This document shows positions 7,700 to 16,824 of a DNA stretch of 64,000 bases, in pieces. The notes below the pieces were generated by a model. It was not told the origin of the DNA, made no database searches, and saw nothing but the letters and a program-made list of their open reading frames with translations. The number at the start of each line of letters is the position of its first letter. The first letter of the stretch is position 1. The stretch comes from Alphaproteobacteria bacterium (GTDB taxonomy: Bacteria > Pseudomonadota > Alphaproteobacteria > Rhodospirillales > Casp-alpha2): assembly GCA_024279135.1 (NCBI GenBank), contig JAJRRU010000010.1:310001-374000 (forward strand), given 5' to 3'. The translations under genes and the position numbers were made by a program.

Positions 7700-9448
7700 A
7701 TGGTAAATAAAAAGTCGTATATGGTGCTCCCGACGCCGTTCGTATGTTTTGTCTTGTTGCTTGGCTTGCTGATGGTGGCTGGGTGTAGCACCCGCCAGAT
7801 CAATATCGTGGATAAGGACCAACCTGTCACGGCCAGCAAGCATATGGTGGCGACCGCTAATTCATTCGCCAGCCAGGCCGCGCTGGAAGTCCTGCGTGAG
7901 GGTGGCAGCGCCATCGATGCGGCGATCACAGCCCAGATGGTTCTGACCCTGGTCGAACCCCAGTCTTCCGGCATCGGGGGTGGGGCTTTCATGATGTATT
8001 ATGATGCTGATACAGGTGATATTGGCGCCTATGACGGGCGCGAAACAGCACCGGCCTCGGCCACGGCAACAATGTTCACGGGTGATGGTGGCGAGCCCAT
8101 GAAATTTTATGAGGCCGTTGTCGGTGGCCTTTCGGTCGGTGTTCCCGGCGTCTTGCGAATGCTGGAAATGGTCCACGACAAATATGGCAAGCTGCCCTGG
8201 CAGCGCCTGTTTCAACCCGCTATCGATCTGGCACAGAACGGATTTGCCGTTTCTGAACGCATGAGCGAAATGATTGCCGGAGATAAATACCTCAAGACAT
8301 TCCCGCAAACCGAGGCCTATTTCTTCGATGACGATGGTGCGGCGCTGAAATCCGGATCGATCTTGAAAAACCCGGATCTGGCACGTACTTTCGAGGCCAT
8401 AGCCCAAGGCGGAGCCGATGCCCTGTATCAGGGTGATATTGCCGCCGACATTGCCCGAACCGTTCAGACTGCCGACCTCAACCCGGCTCAAATGCAGGTT
8501 TCTGACCTGGCCGCATACAAGGCCGTACTTCGTAATCCAGTGTGTATGCCCTACACCGAATATCTGATTTGTGGTATGCCGCCACCGTCTTCGGGCGGCA
8601 TCACTACGCTGCAAATCCTGGGTATCCTGCAAAATTTTGATGTGGCATCCCTGAAACCCGGATCCTTGATGTCGGTGCATTTAATGGCCGAAGCCGGTCG
8701 TCTGGCTTTCGCTGACCGCAACACCTATCTGGCTGATCCGGATTTCTTTATGCCGCCACCGGGCATGATTGACCCGGACTATCTGAAGCTCCGGGCTTCG
8801 GAAATATCACTCAAGCGGGCTATGGGGACATCGGTTCCCGGAATGCCCGGATTTGGCGCTAATAACCTGTGGGCGCCTGATGCTCAGGAAAAAGGTCTTT
8901 CAACGACCCACCTCAGTATCATTGACGCTCAGGGCAATGCGGTATCCATGACCTCGAGCATCGAAAACAAATTTGGCTCACGCATGATGGTGCGCGGGTT
9001 TCTGCTGAACAATCAATTGACGGATTTCTCCTTTGTGCCTGAGCGCGCCGGGGTGCCGGTTGCCAATCAGGTCGAACCCAACAAACGCCCGCGTAGCTCT
9101 ATGGCCCCCACACTGGTTTTCGATATGTCGGGTAATGTTGTGCTGGCCGTCGGATCACCTGGCGGATCGTCGATTATCGGTTACGTGGCCAAGACTCTCG
9201 TTGCCACCCTTGATTGGGATATGAATATTCAGCAGGCTATTAATCTGCCCCATTATCTGAATAAAAACGGCAAGACGTATCTCGAGGCAGGAACCCCGTT
9301 TATACGCTTTAAACCCGCCCTTGAGAAAATGGGTCATGAGGTGAACGTTCGTAATCTGACCAGCGGCCTGCAAGCTATTATGCGCAAGGACACAACCCTG
9401 TACGGCGGTGTGGATAAGCGTCGTGAAGGTGTCGCCGTCGGGGACTGA
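7700..9448 (+). CDS. ggt: gamma-glutamyltranspeptidase, lipoprotein form
   Basis: A Ntn-hydrolase proenzyme that transfers or hydrolyses the gamma-glutamyl group of glutathione in the periplasm. The ATG at 7700 is chosen because it gives a compact lipoprotein signal (MVNKKSYMVLP, a hydrophobic core, MVAGC with lipid-modified Cys29). A longer frame from ATG 7661 is open but puts 13 extra residues ahead of the signal. The autoprocessing and nucleophile Thr is in STTHLSII (Thr402). GSPGGSSIIG near the C-terminus forms the oxyanion and substrate loop. Most Ggt proteins have ordinary cleaved signals, so lipid anchoring is a variation. It is a single gene. Confidence 0.93.
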   Translation: MVNKKSYMVLPTPFVCFVLLLGLLMVAGCSTRQINIVDKDQPVTASKHMVATANSFASQAALEVLREGGSAIDAAITAQMVLTLVEPQSSGIGGGAFMMYYDADTGDIGAYDGRETAPASATATMFTGDGGEPMKFYEAVVGGLSVGVPGVLRMLEMVHDKYGKLPWQRLFQPAIDLAQNGFAVSERMSEMIAGDKYLKTFPQTEAYFFDDDGAALKSGSILKNPDLARTFEAIAQGGADALYQGDIAADIARTVQTADLNPAQMQVSDLAAYKAVLRNPVCMPYTEYLICGMPPPSSGGITTLQILGILQNFDVASLKPGSLMSVHLMAEAGRLAFADRNTYLADPDFFMPPPGMIDPDYLKLRASEISLKRAMGTSVPGMPGFGANNLWAPDAQEKGLSTTHLSIIDAQGNAVSMTSSIENKFGSRMMVRGFLLNNQLTDFSFVPERAGVPVANQVEPNKRPRSSMAPTLVFDMSGNVVLAVGSPGGSSIIGYVAKTLVATLDWDMNIQQAINLPHYLNKNGKTYLEAGTPFIRFKPALEKMGHEVNVRNLTSGLQAIMRKDTTLYGGVDKRREGVAVGD

Positions 9449-9451
9449 TAT

Positions 9452-10903
9452 TCAGCCGTCCTGCGGGGTATTACCGATTGGCAGGGTGATACGGAATGTG
9501 GTGCCGGTCTGCCCGGTATGCAGCAATTCCAGATTGCCTTCATGAATGCCGACAATATCGCGGGCAATGACCAGTCCCAGTCCCGTGCCGCCAGTACGCG
9601 ATGATCCGGCAAAGGATTCAAACAAATTCTCCTGGGCATTTTCCGGTAATCCGGGGCCATCGTCTATCAGGTCAATGCGCAAGATGTCGTCAATACAAAC
9701 GGCCCTGACCGTAAAATTCTCCGCGCCTGCCAGCTTGGCATTCAGGCTGATATTATGAAATACTCGAAATAACTGATGTCGATCAGCCATGATGCTGATG
9801 TCAAACGGTACCTCGTTATGCCAAATGATGGTGGGTCCAGTATCCTGATTCGATTCGGTGGCACTGAATAATCCGGTTTCACGCAAAGCCGCATTGACCT
9901 CGACGATCAGCTCATGGAGATGAAACAGCTCGCGGTTCAGCTTTAAATCACTGAAACTGACAAAATCAAGGGTCTGGCTGCACAACCGGATGGCCCGGTC
10001 AATGGCCGTGTATAAGCGGGGCATGACCTGCTGGACTTCGGGATCATCGACCAGCGCGAGCCGGTCTGAGGCCAGCACCGCGGTGGCCAGCGTGTTGCGC
10101 AGATCATGGTTCACCCGGGCTACGGCTGAGCCCAGCGTTGCCAACCGGGACTTTTGTTGCAGTGACCGGCGGATATCTTCCTGCATATAGCGCAGTTCGT
10201 TCTGGGCGATGCCCAGCTCATCTGTGCGGTCGTTCGAGGCGATGACACGGGATTTTTCTTCCGGTTGCTGGCGAAACGAGATCAGGCTCCGGGTGATACG
10301 TTTTATGGGCCGCACCATGAGCCATTGCAGGCTGAAAAATACCAGCCCGGCAGTAAACAGGGAAATGACGATGGAAAGCCCCATGATACGCCATGAGAAA
10401 TCAACCATTTGTTGCCGCATGGGGGCTTCGTCAATGATGATTTCAGCGATGATATCAGCGTTGTTCGGCGACATGCCGGTTACCCGCAACACCCGGTTTT
10501 CGCTCTGGGCAAGGGTGTCGAAGGCATCACTGATCCAGCCCATGAAGGTGTCATTGGACAAATCTATTTCCAGATCTATTTTGTCCGGCATTGTATCACC
10601 GACGATGATCAATCGCTGGCTCTTATCATTGATGGCGATACCGTAGGTGCCTGTATAAAACAGTAATTCCTGTTCCAGATTATCATCCACCAGACCGGGT
10701 TTCAGGGCGCTCACAGCGACCATAGCCAGATGTGCGCGCGATATGTGTTCGAGCAGATAGTCCCGGCGATACCGTGACACAGATGGCGTCCAGATTAAAA
10801 ATTCAGCCAGTAAAACAAAAACAATCGTCAATAAAACAAGCCGCCCGGATAACCCGGACAGGTGGGATGGCATTCGCCACTTTTTTTCAGCTGGTTGTTT
10901 CAT
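9452..10903 (-). CDS. membrane sensor histidine kinase
   Basis: A 483-residue kinase. TM1 is about residues 20-40, a sensor region of about 130 residues lies in the periplasm, and TM2 is about 173-193. A HAMP linker precedes a HisKA-like domain with the phosphoacceptor His266 in VNHDLRN. The ATPase domain has an N box (FHNISLNAKLAG), G1 (DDGPGLP) and G2 (GGTGLGLVIA). No response regulator is next to it. It is convergent with ggt (3 bases apart) and downstream of the flavoprotein and TVP38 genes on the same strand, but 104 bases separate it from them. The signal is unknown. Confidence 0.92.
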   Translation of the reverse strand: MKQPAEKKWRMPSHLSGLSGRLVLLTIVFVLLAEFLIWTPSVSRYRRDYLLEHISRAHLAMVAVSALKPGLVDDNLEQELLFYTGTYGIAINDKSQRLIIVGDTMPDKIDLEIDLSNDTFMGWISDAFDTLAQSENRVLRVTGMSPNNADIIAEIIIDEAPMRQQMVDFSWRIMGLSIVISLFTAGLVFFSLQWLMVRPIKRITRSLISFRQQPEEKSRVIASNDRTDELGIAQNELRYMQEDIRRSLQQKSRLATLGSAVARVNHDLRNTLATAVLASDRLALVDDPEVQQVMPRLYTAIDRAIRLCSQTLDFVSFSDLKLNRELFHLHELIVEVNAALRETGLFSATESNQDTGPTIIWHNEVPFDISIMADRHQLFRVFHNISLNAKLAGAENFTVRAVCIDDILRIDLIDDGPGLPENAQENLFESFAGSSRTGGTGLGLVIARDIVGIHEGNLELLHTGQTGTTFRITLPIGNTPQDG

Positions 10904-11007
10904 GGCCGTTTAGTCCCCAAAACGGTATTTTGAGGTTGGCCGGGAAAATGCAGGGCGTGATCAGTGTTCATGGTTATATGCTGGCATTGATTACGGCCAT
11001 GGGCAAG

Positions 11008-12435
11008 CTATCCAAAGATTGACAGAAACTTTACAATCATCCTGGTGCGTGGACTGAACAGGGACGGCGTGTAAAAACTGCCGGCTGCGCGCTTGCTGGC
11101 TTCGCCAAACGTGGGGTAGGGCGCAATCATGCTCGCCACGGTCCCGATTTTCAACTTGTTGGACATGGCAAGAACCCAGGTCTGGATCATTTCTCCGGCA
11201 CCCGGACCCACAATGGACGCCCCCAGGATGTGCCCCTTGGGTGTGACCATGACCTTGACCATACCGTGGGTCTGGTGTTCGGCCTGAGCGCGGTCATTTT
11301 CATGGAAAGGCCAGCGCAGGATACGGATATCGTCCCCGTGTTTCTTGCGTGCTTCGGCCTCGATCAGGCCCACCTGGGCCAGTTCTGGGCTGGTATAGGT
11401 GACCCACGGAACCGCATGATAACTGGCTTTTGCGGGTAATCTGAACAACGCGTTGCGAATAAAAATTCCGGCATGGTAGCCTGCAACGTGGGTGAACTGA
11501 AAACCCCCGGCGCAGTCGCCGATGGCGTAAACTTTTTTATTCGAGGTTCGCAGTCGGTTATCGACCTCGATGCCTGTGCGGGCATATTTGATGCCGCCAG
11601 CTTCAAGATCAAGACCATCCAGATTTGGTCGCCGCCCTGCCGCAATCAATAAATCAGAGCCGTCGATGGTGCTTGTAACATCGTCCTTTTTAATGGTGAC
11701 CCGCACCCCGTCCGGAGTCTTTTCAATGCTTTCCACGCCGACACCCTCGCGAATATCGACCCCTTCCCTGAGCAGGGACTGGCGAACCACGTCAACCAGC
11801 TCGGCGTCATCCTTGGGCATGATGGTGAACATTTCCAGCACGGTAACCTGGGCACCAAGCCGGGTGTGGGCCTGGGCCAGTTCACAACCGATAGGTCCGC
11901 CACCGATAATAATCAGGTGTTTTGGGAAAGCCCGCGGGCTGAAAATAGTCTCGTTGGTATAATAAGGTATGGTATCGATGCCGGGAATTGGTGGCACCGC
12001 AGCGCTTGAGCCCGTGGAGATGACAAATCGTCGGGCGGAAATCCGGGTCTCACCGACGACCACTTCCCGGCGGCCGGAAAACCGGGCGGCACCCTGGATT
12101 ACCTCAACGCCGAGGCCTTCAAACCGTTCGATGGAATCATTGGGGGCTATGGCATCGATGACACCTTGAACATGGTTATAGAGGGCGTTGTGGTCGATAT
12201 CCGGTTCACTGCCGGTTATGCCAAAAGGTTCGCCCGAACGGAAAGCCTGCGCCGCCTTGCCAGCCGCCAGCATGGCTTTGGAAGGGACGCACCCGAAATT
12301 CAGACAGTCCCCGCCCATTTTTGCCTTTTCGATCAGCACCGTTTTTGCACCCATTTGCGAGCAGCCTGCCGCCACAGACAAACCACCGGAACCGGCACCA
12401 ATAACACAAATATCAGCCTTTATGGATTGGGACAT
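11008..12435 (-). CDS. mercuric-reductase-like FAD/NAD(P)-disulfide oxidoreductase
   Basis: This 475-residue flavoprotein belongs to the dihydrolipoamide dehydrogenase/mercuric reductase family. The FAD Rossmann motif is GAGSGG (residues 13-18), the redox-active disulfide is Cys44/Cys49 (GGDCLNFGCVPSK), the NAD(P) motif is GGGPIGCE and the second FAD motif is YAIGDCAGG. The position of the catalytic His in lipoamide dehydrogenases is Tyr440 (PYPTFGE), as I recall for MerA. The N-terminal HMA domain and C-terminal Cys pair of true MerA are absent. Its start is 28 bases after the TVP38 gene, a pairing seen in many bacteria. The substrate is unknown. Confidence 0.88.
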   Translation of the reverse strand: MSQSIKADICVIGAGSGGLSVAAGCSQMGAKTVLIEKAKMGGDCLNFGCVPSKAMLAAGKAAQAFRSGEPFGITGSEPDIDHNALYNHVQGVIDAIAPNDSIERFEGLGVEVIQGAARFSGRREVVVGETRISARRFVISTGSSAAVPPIPGIDTIPYYTNETIFSPRAFPKHLIIIGGGPIGCELAQAHTRLGAQVTVLEMFTIMPKDDAELVDVVRQSLLREGVDIREGVGVESIEKTPDGVRVTIKKDDVTSTIDGSDLLIAAGRRPNLDGLDLEAGGIKYARTGIEVDNRLRTSNKKVYAIGDCAGGFQFTHVAGYHAGIFIRNALFRLPAKASYHAVPWVTYTSPELAQVGLIEAEARKKHGDDIRILRWPFHENDRAQAEHQTHGMVKVMVTPKGHILGASIVGPGAGEMIQTWVLAMSNKLKIGTVASMIAPYPTFGEASKRAAGSFYTPSLFSPRTRMIVKFLSIFG

Positions 12436-12463
12436 GCCGGGTCACTTTCGTAAGCTACAGAGG

Positions 12464-13201
12464 TTACAGATTTTCCGAATGGGACGCTCTGAAACGTTTA
12501 TACAATACCGGAGCTATGGATAACAGGGAAAGACCGATAATGGGGAATAACACAACCGGCTCAAAGATAATGCCGATATTGGGCATTTCTCCGCGGTCCA
12601 GTACGGCCCCTAAGCCACTGCCGACCCAGGTGAAAACCAGCGAGCCCGGAATAATGCCGAAGAACGTGCCTATAATATAGGTTCGCAATTGCACACCCAG
12701 TAATGCCGGGACCAGATTAACCAGCCAGAACGGGAAAACAGGCACCAGGCGCAGAAATAAAAGATACGATAGCGCATTTTTGCGAAAACCGTCCTCCATG
12801 CGGGTCACGGCAGGCCCCGCCTTGGCGTGGAAATAGTCGGCAAAGGCATACCGTGCGGCAAGGAATATCAGGACCGCACCACTGGTAGCCGCGATAACCA
12901 CATAAATAACGCCCTGCAAGAAACCAAAGATAAATCCACCGGACAGGGTAATCCAGACTGCGCCGGGGATGGAAAGGGCGGTGACTATGGTATAAACAAC
13001 AATGAACGTGAAAACGGCCAGCACCATGTTTGATTCACACCAGTTGAGGATTTCAACCCGATGCTCGCTCAATGTCTCAAAGGATAAGAAATCCAGCCCT
13101 CCTGAGAATATGAATGCTGAAAAACCGGTTATAATGACGATAATCGGGAGTAACTTCTGGATTGATAACGCCGATTTTGCACCATTTGTTTTATTGCTCA
13201 T
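12464..13201 (-). CDS. TVP38/TMEM64 (SNARE-associated, DedA-like) membrane protein
   Basis: ATG at 13201 (MSNKTNGAKSALSIQK) gives 245 residues; an upstream start at 13273 is open but adds an unlikely polar leader. There are about five or six hydrophobic segments. The VTT domain signature appears as IPGAVWITLSGGFIFG (about residues 88-103), then FRKNALSYLLFLRLVPVFPFWLVNLVPALLG further on. The family is thought to act as lipid scramblases or transporters. The operon with a mercuric-reductase-like flavoprotein suggests a joint membrane-redox function (inference). Confidence 0.88.
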   Translation of the reverse strand: MSNKTNGAKSALSIQKLLPIIVIITGFSAFIFSGGLDFLSFETLSEHRVEILNWCESNMVLAVFTFIVVYTIVTALSIPGAVWITLSGGFIFGFLQGVIYVVIAATSGAVLIFLAARYAFADYFHAKAGPAVTRMEDGFRKNALSYLLFLRLVPVFPFWLVNLVPALLGVQLRTYIIGTFFGIIPGSLVFTWVGSGLGAVLDRGEMPNIGIIFEPVVLFPIIGLSLLSIAPVLYKRFRASHSENL

Positions 13202-13408
13202 TGAAGGTCGTATCCTGATCGGGTAGCTATAAGATGGAGTTCTATATACAGGGAAGAATGACAGAATAACCAATGAAAACGGGTAAATTATCCGTGATTA
13301 GTCCCTCGAAATGGGTTCGTGATCGATTATGGCTGCTCTGGATTCAGTGAATTTCCCTGTGTTGTGAAAAAAATGCCGATATTTCACTGGAAAAAACGGT
13401 GGTGAGCG

Positions 13409-13437
13409 TTGACTTCCAACAGGCGACCCCGTATACA
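13409..13437 (+). promoter_or_regulatory. sigma70-type promoter of the rpmH operon
   Basis: The -35 box TTGACT (13409-13414) and -10 box TATACA (13432-13437) are 17 bases apart. The predicted start of transcription is near 13444, about 23 bases before the GTG of rpmH. Confidence 0.7.
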
Positions 13438-13466
13438 CCGTGGCCTATCAACGTCGGAGATGTCTC

Positions 13467-13601
13467 GTGAAACGCACCTATCAACCAAGCAAGCTCGTTC
13501 GCAAGCGCCGCCATGGCTTTCGTAGTCGTATGGCCACTGTTGGCGGACGCCGAGTGATTGCAAATCGCAGAGCAAAAGGCCGTAAGCGTCTTTCTGCCTG
13601 A
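13467..13601 (+). CDS. rpmH: 50S ribosomal protein L34
   Basis: A 44-residue, very basic protein beginning (GTG)[18 protein letters not shown] and ending GRKRLSA. It matches L34 throughout, including [18 protein letters not shown]. The GTG start is required, since no ATG precedes the conserved N-terminus. A promoter lies immediately upstream and rnpA starts 6 bases after the stop, the near-universal bacterial arrangement. Confidence 0.97.
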   Translation: MKRTYQPSKLVRKRRHGFRSRMATVGGRRVIANRRAKGRKRLSA

Positions 13602-13607
13602 TCGCGC

Positions 13608-13967
13608 ATGCCTTCTAATGTCATACGTCTGCAAAACCGGCCACAATTTTTAAGAGTGGCTGGTTCGCGGCGCAAATGGGTAACGCCCGGCTTGATTCTT
13701 CAAGCCCGGTGCCGCACCGGTATTGACATGGATAGCGTATCGCCACAAACCGTCCGGATCGGATTTACCGTCAGTAAAAAAGTCGGAAATGCGGTCAAAC
13801 GCAACCGGGCCCGCCGTCGTTTACGCGCCATTGCCGATGATCTGGTCAGCGGCTATGCCCGGCCCGGATATGATTATGTTGTGATCGGGCGGGCTGTTAC
13901 TGTTAGACGACCGTTTGCAGAACTGGTAAATGATTTCCGAACCGCGCTACAGCGGCTCAAAGCCTAG
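13608..13967 (+). CDS. rnpA: ribonuclease P protein component
   Basis: This 119-residue basic protein cofactor of RNase P assists 5' maturation of tRNAs. The RNR signature appears as KKVGNAVKRNRARRRLRA (about residues 55-72), after the substrate-binding strand FTVSKK. It follows rpmH by 6 bases and precedes yidD. Confidence 0.95.
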   Translation: MPSNVIRLQNRPQFLRVAGSRRKWVTPGLILQARCRTGIDMDSVSPQTVRIGFTVSKKVGNAVKRNRARRRLRAIADDLVSGYARPGYDYVVIGRAVTVRRPFAELVNDFRTALQRLKA

Positions 13968-14015
13968 GTTCGATTAATCGGATCATGTCACAATGGCCAT
14001 AAGGGAATAACTGTA

Positions 14016-14312
14016 ATGATCGGGCTGAAAGACAAGTTATCAAAAATCCTTGCTTTCCTGCTTATCGGGATCGTTCAATTCTATCGGGCTGTTTATTCGT
14101 CAATCACACCGGGGACGTGCCGGTATAGCCCGACATGCTCGAGTTATACCATTGAAGCCCTTAAAAATCATGGTCTGTTGCGCGGTGGCTGGTTGGGCCT
14201 ATGTCGTATCGCCAGGTGTAATCCCTGGGGCGGCTGGGGAGATGATCCCGTACCGCCGCGCCCGAAACAAACCCATACAAAATCTAGCTTGAAGGTCCAG
14301 GAAAACCCGTAA
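14016..14312 (+). CDS. yidD: membrane protein insertion efficiency factor
   Basis: A 98-residue YidD. An amphipathic N-terminal helix is followed by the conserved Cys-rich core [19 protein letters not shown] (residues 29-47) and [18 protein letters not shown]. It supports YidC-dependent insertion of membrane proteins from the cytoplasmic face. Its TAA stop overlaps the yidC ATG by one base (TAATG at 14310-14314), so the two are translationally coupled. Confidence 0.95.
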   Translation: MIGLKDKLSKILAFLLIGIVQFYRAVYSSITPGTCRYSPTCSSYTIEALKNHGLLRGGWLGLCRIARCNPWGGWGDDPVPPRPKQTHTKSSLKVQENP

Positions 14313-16117
14313 TGTCTGATAACCGTAATATGATGCTGGCGATTTTTCTCTCAATCCTGATTTTGGTTGGGTATGAGCTGTTATTCAAACCAGCAGTTGT
14401 TCCTGTGGTGCAAACAGGCAATCAGCAGACCACCCAGACCCAAAACCAGCCCCAGAGCAGAGCAACACCGGCTGGCAGCGTCCCGGAGGCCACGTCAGAT
14501 GTGCCGAGTGCTTCGCCAGGCAGCAGTGCCTCACAGTCTACGGTGAGTATTCCCTCTGCCATCACACAAGCCCTTGACGCCGCCACGGACGGGATGTTTG
14601 ATCGCTCCGGTGATCTGGCGTCGGGCCAGCGCATTGCCATTGAAAGTGACCGCATCAGAGGTTCAATTTCCCTGACAGGTGGGCGGATCGATGATCTGGA
14701 ACTGATCGATTACCGTGAAGAGCTTGACCCAGAAAGTCACAATATCGTGGTTTTGCGGCCCAAGGGCCAGGATTTAGCCTATTATGCCGAGTTTGGCTGG
14801 GTGCCGTCATCGGGCAGCACCGATATCGCGCTACCCGGCGCGGACACCGTATGGCGGGCTGACAGTAAAACGTTGACGCAAGACCGCCCCTTGGTCCTGC
14901 GTTGGGACAATGGCCAGGGACAGGTCTTCAGCAAGATCATCTCGCTCGATGAGAATTACATGTTCACCATTGCACAAAGTGTGGATAACAGCTCTTCCAG
15001 GGCAGTCAGTCTGCACCCATACGGCCTTATTTCGCGCCGTACCACGCCAGAAACCACCGGGTTTTATATTCTCCATGAAGGGTTGCTCGGGGTGTTTGAT
15101 GAGACCCTCGAAGAAATCGACTATGATGATTTGCAGGAAGCCGGCACCATCAAGCAGTCCACCACTGGGGGCTGGCTCGGTATTACCGATAAATACTGGC
15201 TGGCTGCTCTGGTGCCCGATCAGGCTATCAGCATCGACTCGCGGTTTATTCATCGCATGGACAACGGTGCCGATAAATATCAGGTGGATTACCTGAGTGA
15301 GGCCGTGGTAGCGCCTGCCGGGGGTAGTGTCGAGGTCATCAATAACTTCTTTGCTGGTGCCAAGGAAGTCAAGTTGCTCGACGGATATGAAGAAGAACTT
15401 GGCGTCAAACGCTTCGACCTGGCCATTGATTTTGGCTGGTTCTACTTTTTGACCAAACCGATTTTCTATGCCCTGTTATGGCTGCACAGCCATGTTGGCA
15501 ATCTAGGTGTCTCGATCCTGTTGTTGACTGTTGGCATCAAAATATGTTTCTACCCGCTGGCCAACAAGTCCTACGTATCCATGAGCAAGATGAAAAAGCT
15601 GCAACCGAAAATGGTTGAACTGCGCGAAAGATATGGCGACGACAAGGTCAAGTTGAACGGGGAAATGATGGCCCTGTATAAACGGGAAAAAGCCAACCCG
15701 GCCGCCGGTTGCTTGCCAATTCTTATTCAAATTCCAGTGTTTTTCTCGCTCTACAAGGTGTTGTTCGTGACCATCGAGATGCGTCATGCACCATTTTTCG
15801 GCTGGATTCAGGACCTCTCGGCGCCCGATCCCACAACCGTATTTAATCTGTTTGGCATGATCCCCTGGACACCACCGGATTTCCTGATGATCGGAATCTG
15901 GCCGTTGATTATGGGCATCAGTATGTATTTGCAGCAGAAGCTCAACCCGCAACCGGCTGATCCCATGCAGGCGAAAATCTTCCTGTTCATGCCGATCATG
16001 TTTACCTTCCTGCTGGCTACCTTCCCGGCTGGTTTGGTGATTTACTGGGCCTGGAACAACTCCCTGTCCATCTTGCAACAATGGACCATCATGCGCCGTA
16101 TGGGCGTAAAGGTGTAA
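14312..16117 (+). CDS. yidC: membrane protein insertase YidC/Oxa1
   Basis: This 601-residue insertase has the Gram-negative layout. TM1 spans residues 6-21, then comes a Gln/Pro/Ser-rich linker (about 25-85). The large periplasmic beta domain covers about 90-350, and the five-helix Oxa1 core starts near 370. Core landmarks are the cytoplasmic hairpin (MSKMKKLQPKMVELRERYG), GCLPILIQIPVFFSLYKVL and the last helices (FMPIMFTFLLATFPAGLVIYWAWNN). It inserts inner-membrane proteins with or without SecYEG. Confidence 0.97.
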   Translation: MSDNRNMMLAIFLSILILVGYELLFKPAVVPVVQTGNQQTTQTQNQPQSRATPAGSVPEATSDVPSASPGSSASQSTVSIPSAITQALDAATDGMFDRSGDLASGQRIAIESDRIRGSISLTGGRIDDLELIDYREELDPESHNIVVLRPKGQDLAYYAEFGWVPSSGSTDIALPGADTVWRADSKTLTQDRPLVLRWDNGQGQVFSKIISLDENYMFTIAQSVDNSSSRAVSLHPYGLISRRTTPETTGFYILHEGLLGVFDETLEEIDYDDLQEAGTIKQSTTGGWLGITDKYWLAALVPDQAISIDSRFIHRMDNGADKYQVDYLSEAVVAPAGGSVEVINNFFAGAKEVKLLDGYEEELGVKRFDLAIDFGWFYFLTKPIFYALLWLHSHVGNLGVSILLLTVGIKICFYPLANKSYVSMSKMKKLQPKMVELRERYGDDKVKLNGEMMALYKREKANPAAGCLPILIQIPVFFSLYKVLFVTIEMRHAPFFGWIQDLSAPDPTTVFNLFGMIPWTPPDFLMIGIWPLIMGISMYLQQKLNPQPADPMQAKIFLFMPIMFTFLLATFPAGLVIYWAWNNSLSILQQWTIMRRMGVKV

Positions 16118-16126
16118 AACGGAATT

Positions 16127-16786
16127 ATGACCGCCGAAGACACCGCGTACACCGAACCCAGTCCCGAAGAACTGGAAATTGGCAGATTGTTATTTGCCAA
16201 GGAGTGCACTTTTGTTCTCGGGGCGGTCAAGATGGAGCATATCCCGACGACCTCATTACCCGAAATAGCCTTTGCCGGGCGTTCCAATGTAGGCAAGTCC
16301 AGCCTTATCAATGCCCTGACACGGCGCAAGGCGCTGGCACGAACCTCCAACACCCCGGGGCGGACCCAGGAGATTAATTTCTTCAACCTGGATGAGCGGC
16401 TGATGATCGCCGATTTGCCGGGCTTCGGGTATGCCAGGGTTTCAAAAAGCCGGGTGGTGGAATGGACAAAGCTGGTCAATGACTACCTGAGAGGCCGCCC
16501 CCAGTTGCGCCGTGTGTTGCTGCTGGTCGATGCTCGCCACGGCCTTAAAAGCAGCGACGAAGGGGTCATGAAAATGCTCAACGTGGCGGCTGTCAGTTAT
16601 CAGATCGTGCTGACCAAGTGCGACAAGATAGGTAAAGGTGCCCTGGACGGACTGATCGAAGGCATTGCTAAAATTGCCCCTCTCAATACGGCTTTGCATC
16701 CCGAGGTGATCGCCACCAGTTCACGCAAAGGTATGGGCATCGAGGTTTTGCGCGCACGGCTTGCACATTTGTCCGAAGACGCGTAA
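16127..16786 (+). CDS. engB: ribosome biogenesis GTPase YihA/EngB
   Basis: This 219-residue TRAFAC GTPase acts in assembly of the large ribosomal subunit. It has G1 GRSNVGKSSL (residues 51-60), G2 around RTSNTPGRT, G3 DLPGFGYA and G4 TKCDK. An N-terminal extension of about 25 residues is typical of alphaproteobacteria. It starts 9 bases after the yidC stop and is followed 38 bases later by argB, forming one transcription unit. Confidence 0.95.
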   Translation: MTAEDTAYTEPSPEELEIGRLLFAKECTFVLGAVKMEHIPTTSLPEIAFAGRSNVGKSSLINALTRRKALARTSNTPGRTQEINFFNLDERLMIADLPGFGYARVSKSRVVEWTKLVNDYLRGRPQLRRVLLLVDARHGLKSSDEGVMKMLNVAAVSYQIVLTKCDKIGKGALDGLIEGIAKIAPLNTALHPEVIATSSRKGMGIEVLRARLAHLSEDA

Positions 16787-16824
16787 AAATTCTGCTCCCC
16801 TTCCGTATGGTCAATATAACCTGA

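Noticed and set aside
13202-13466. Possible replication origin beside rpmH
   Set aside because: The rpmH neighbourhood is near oriC in some bacteria, but I see no cluster of DnaA boxes and no dnaA, dnaN or gidA gene here.
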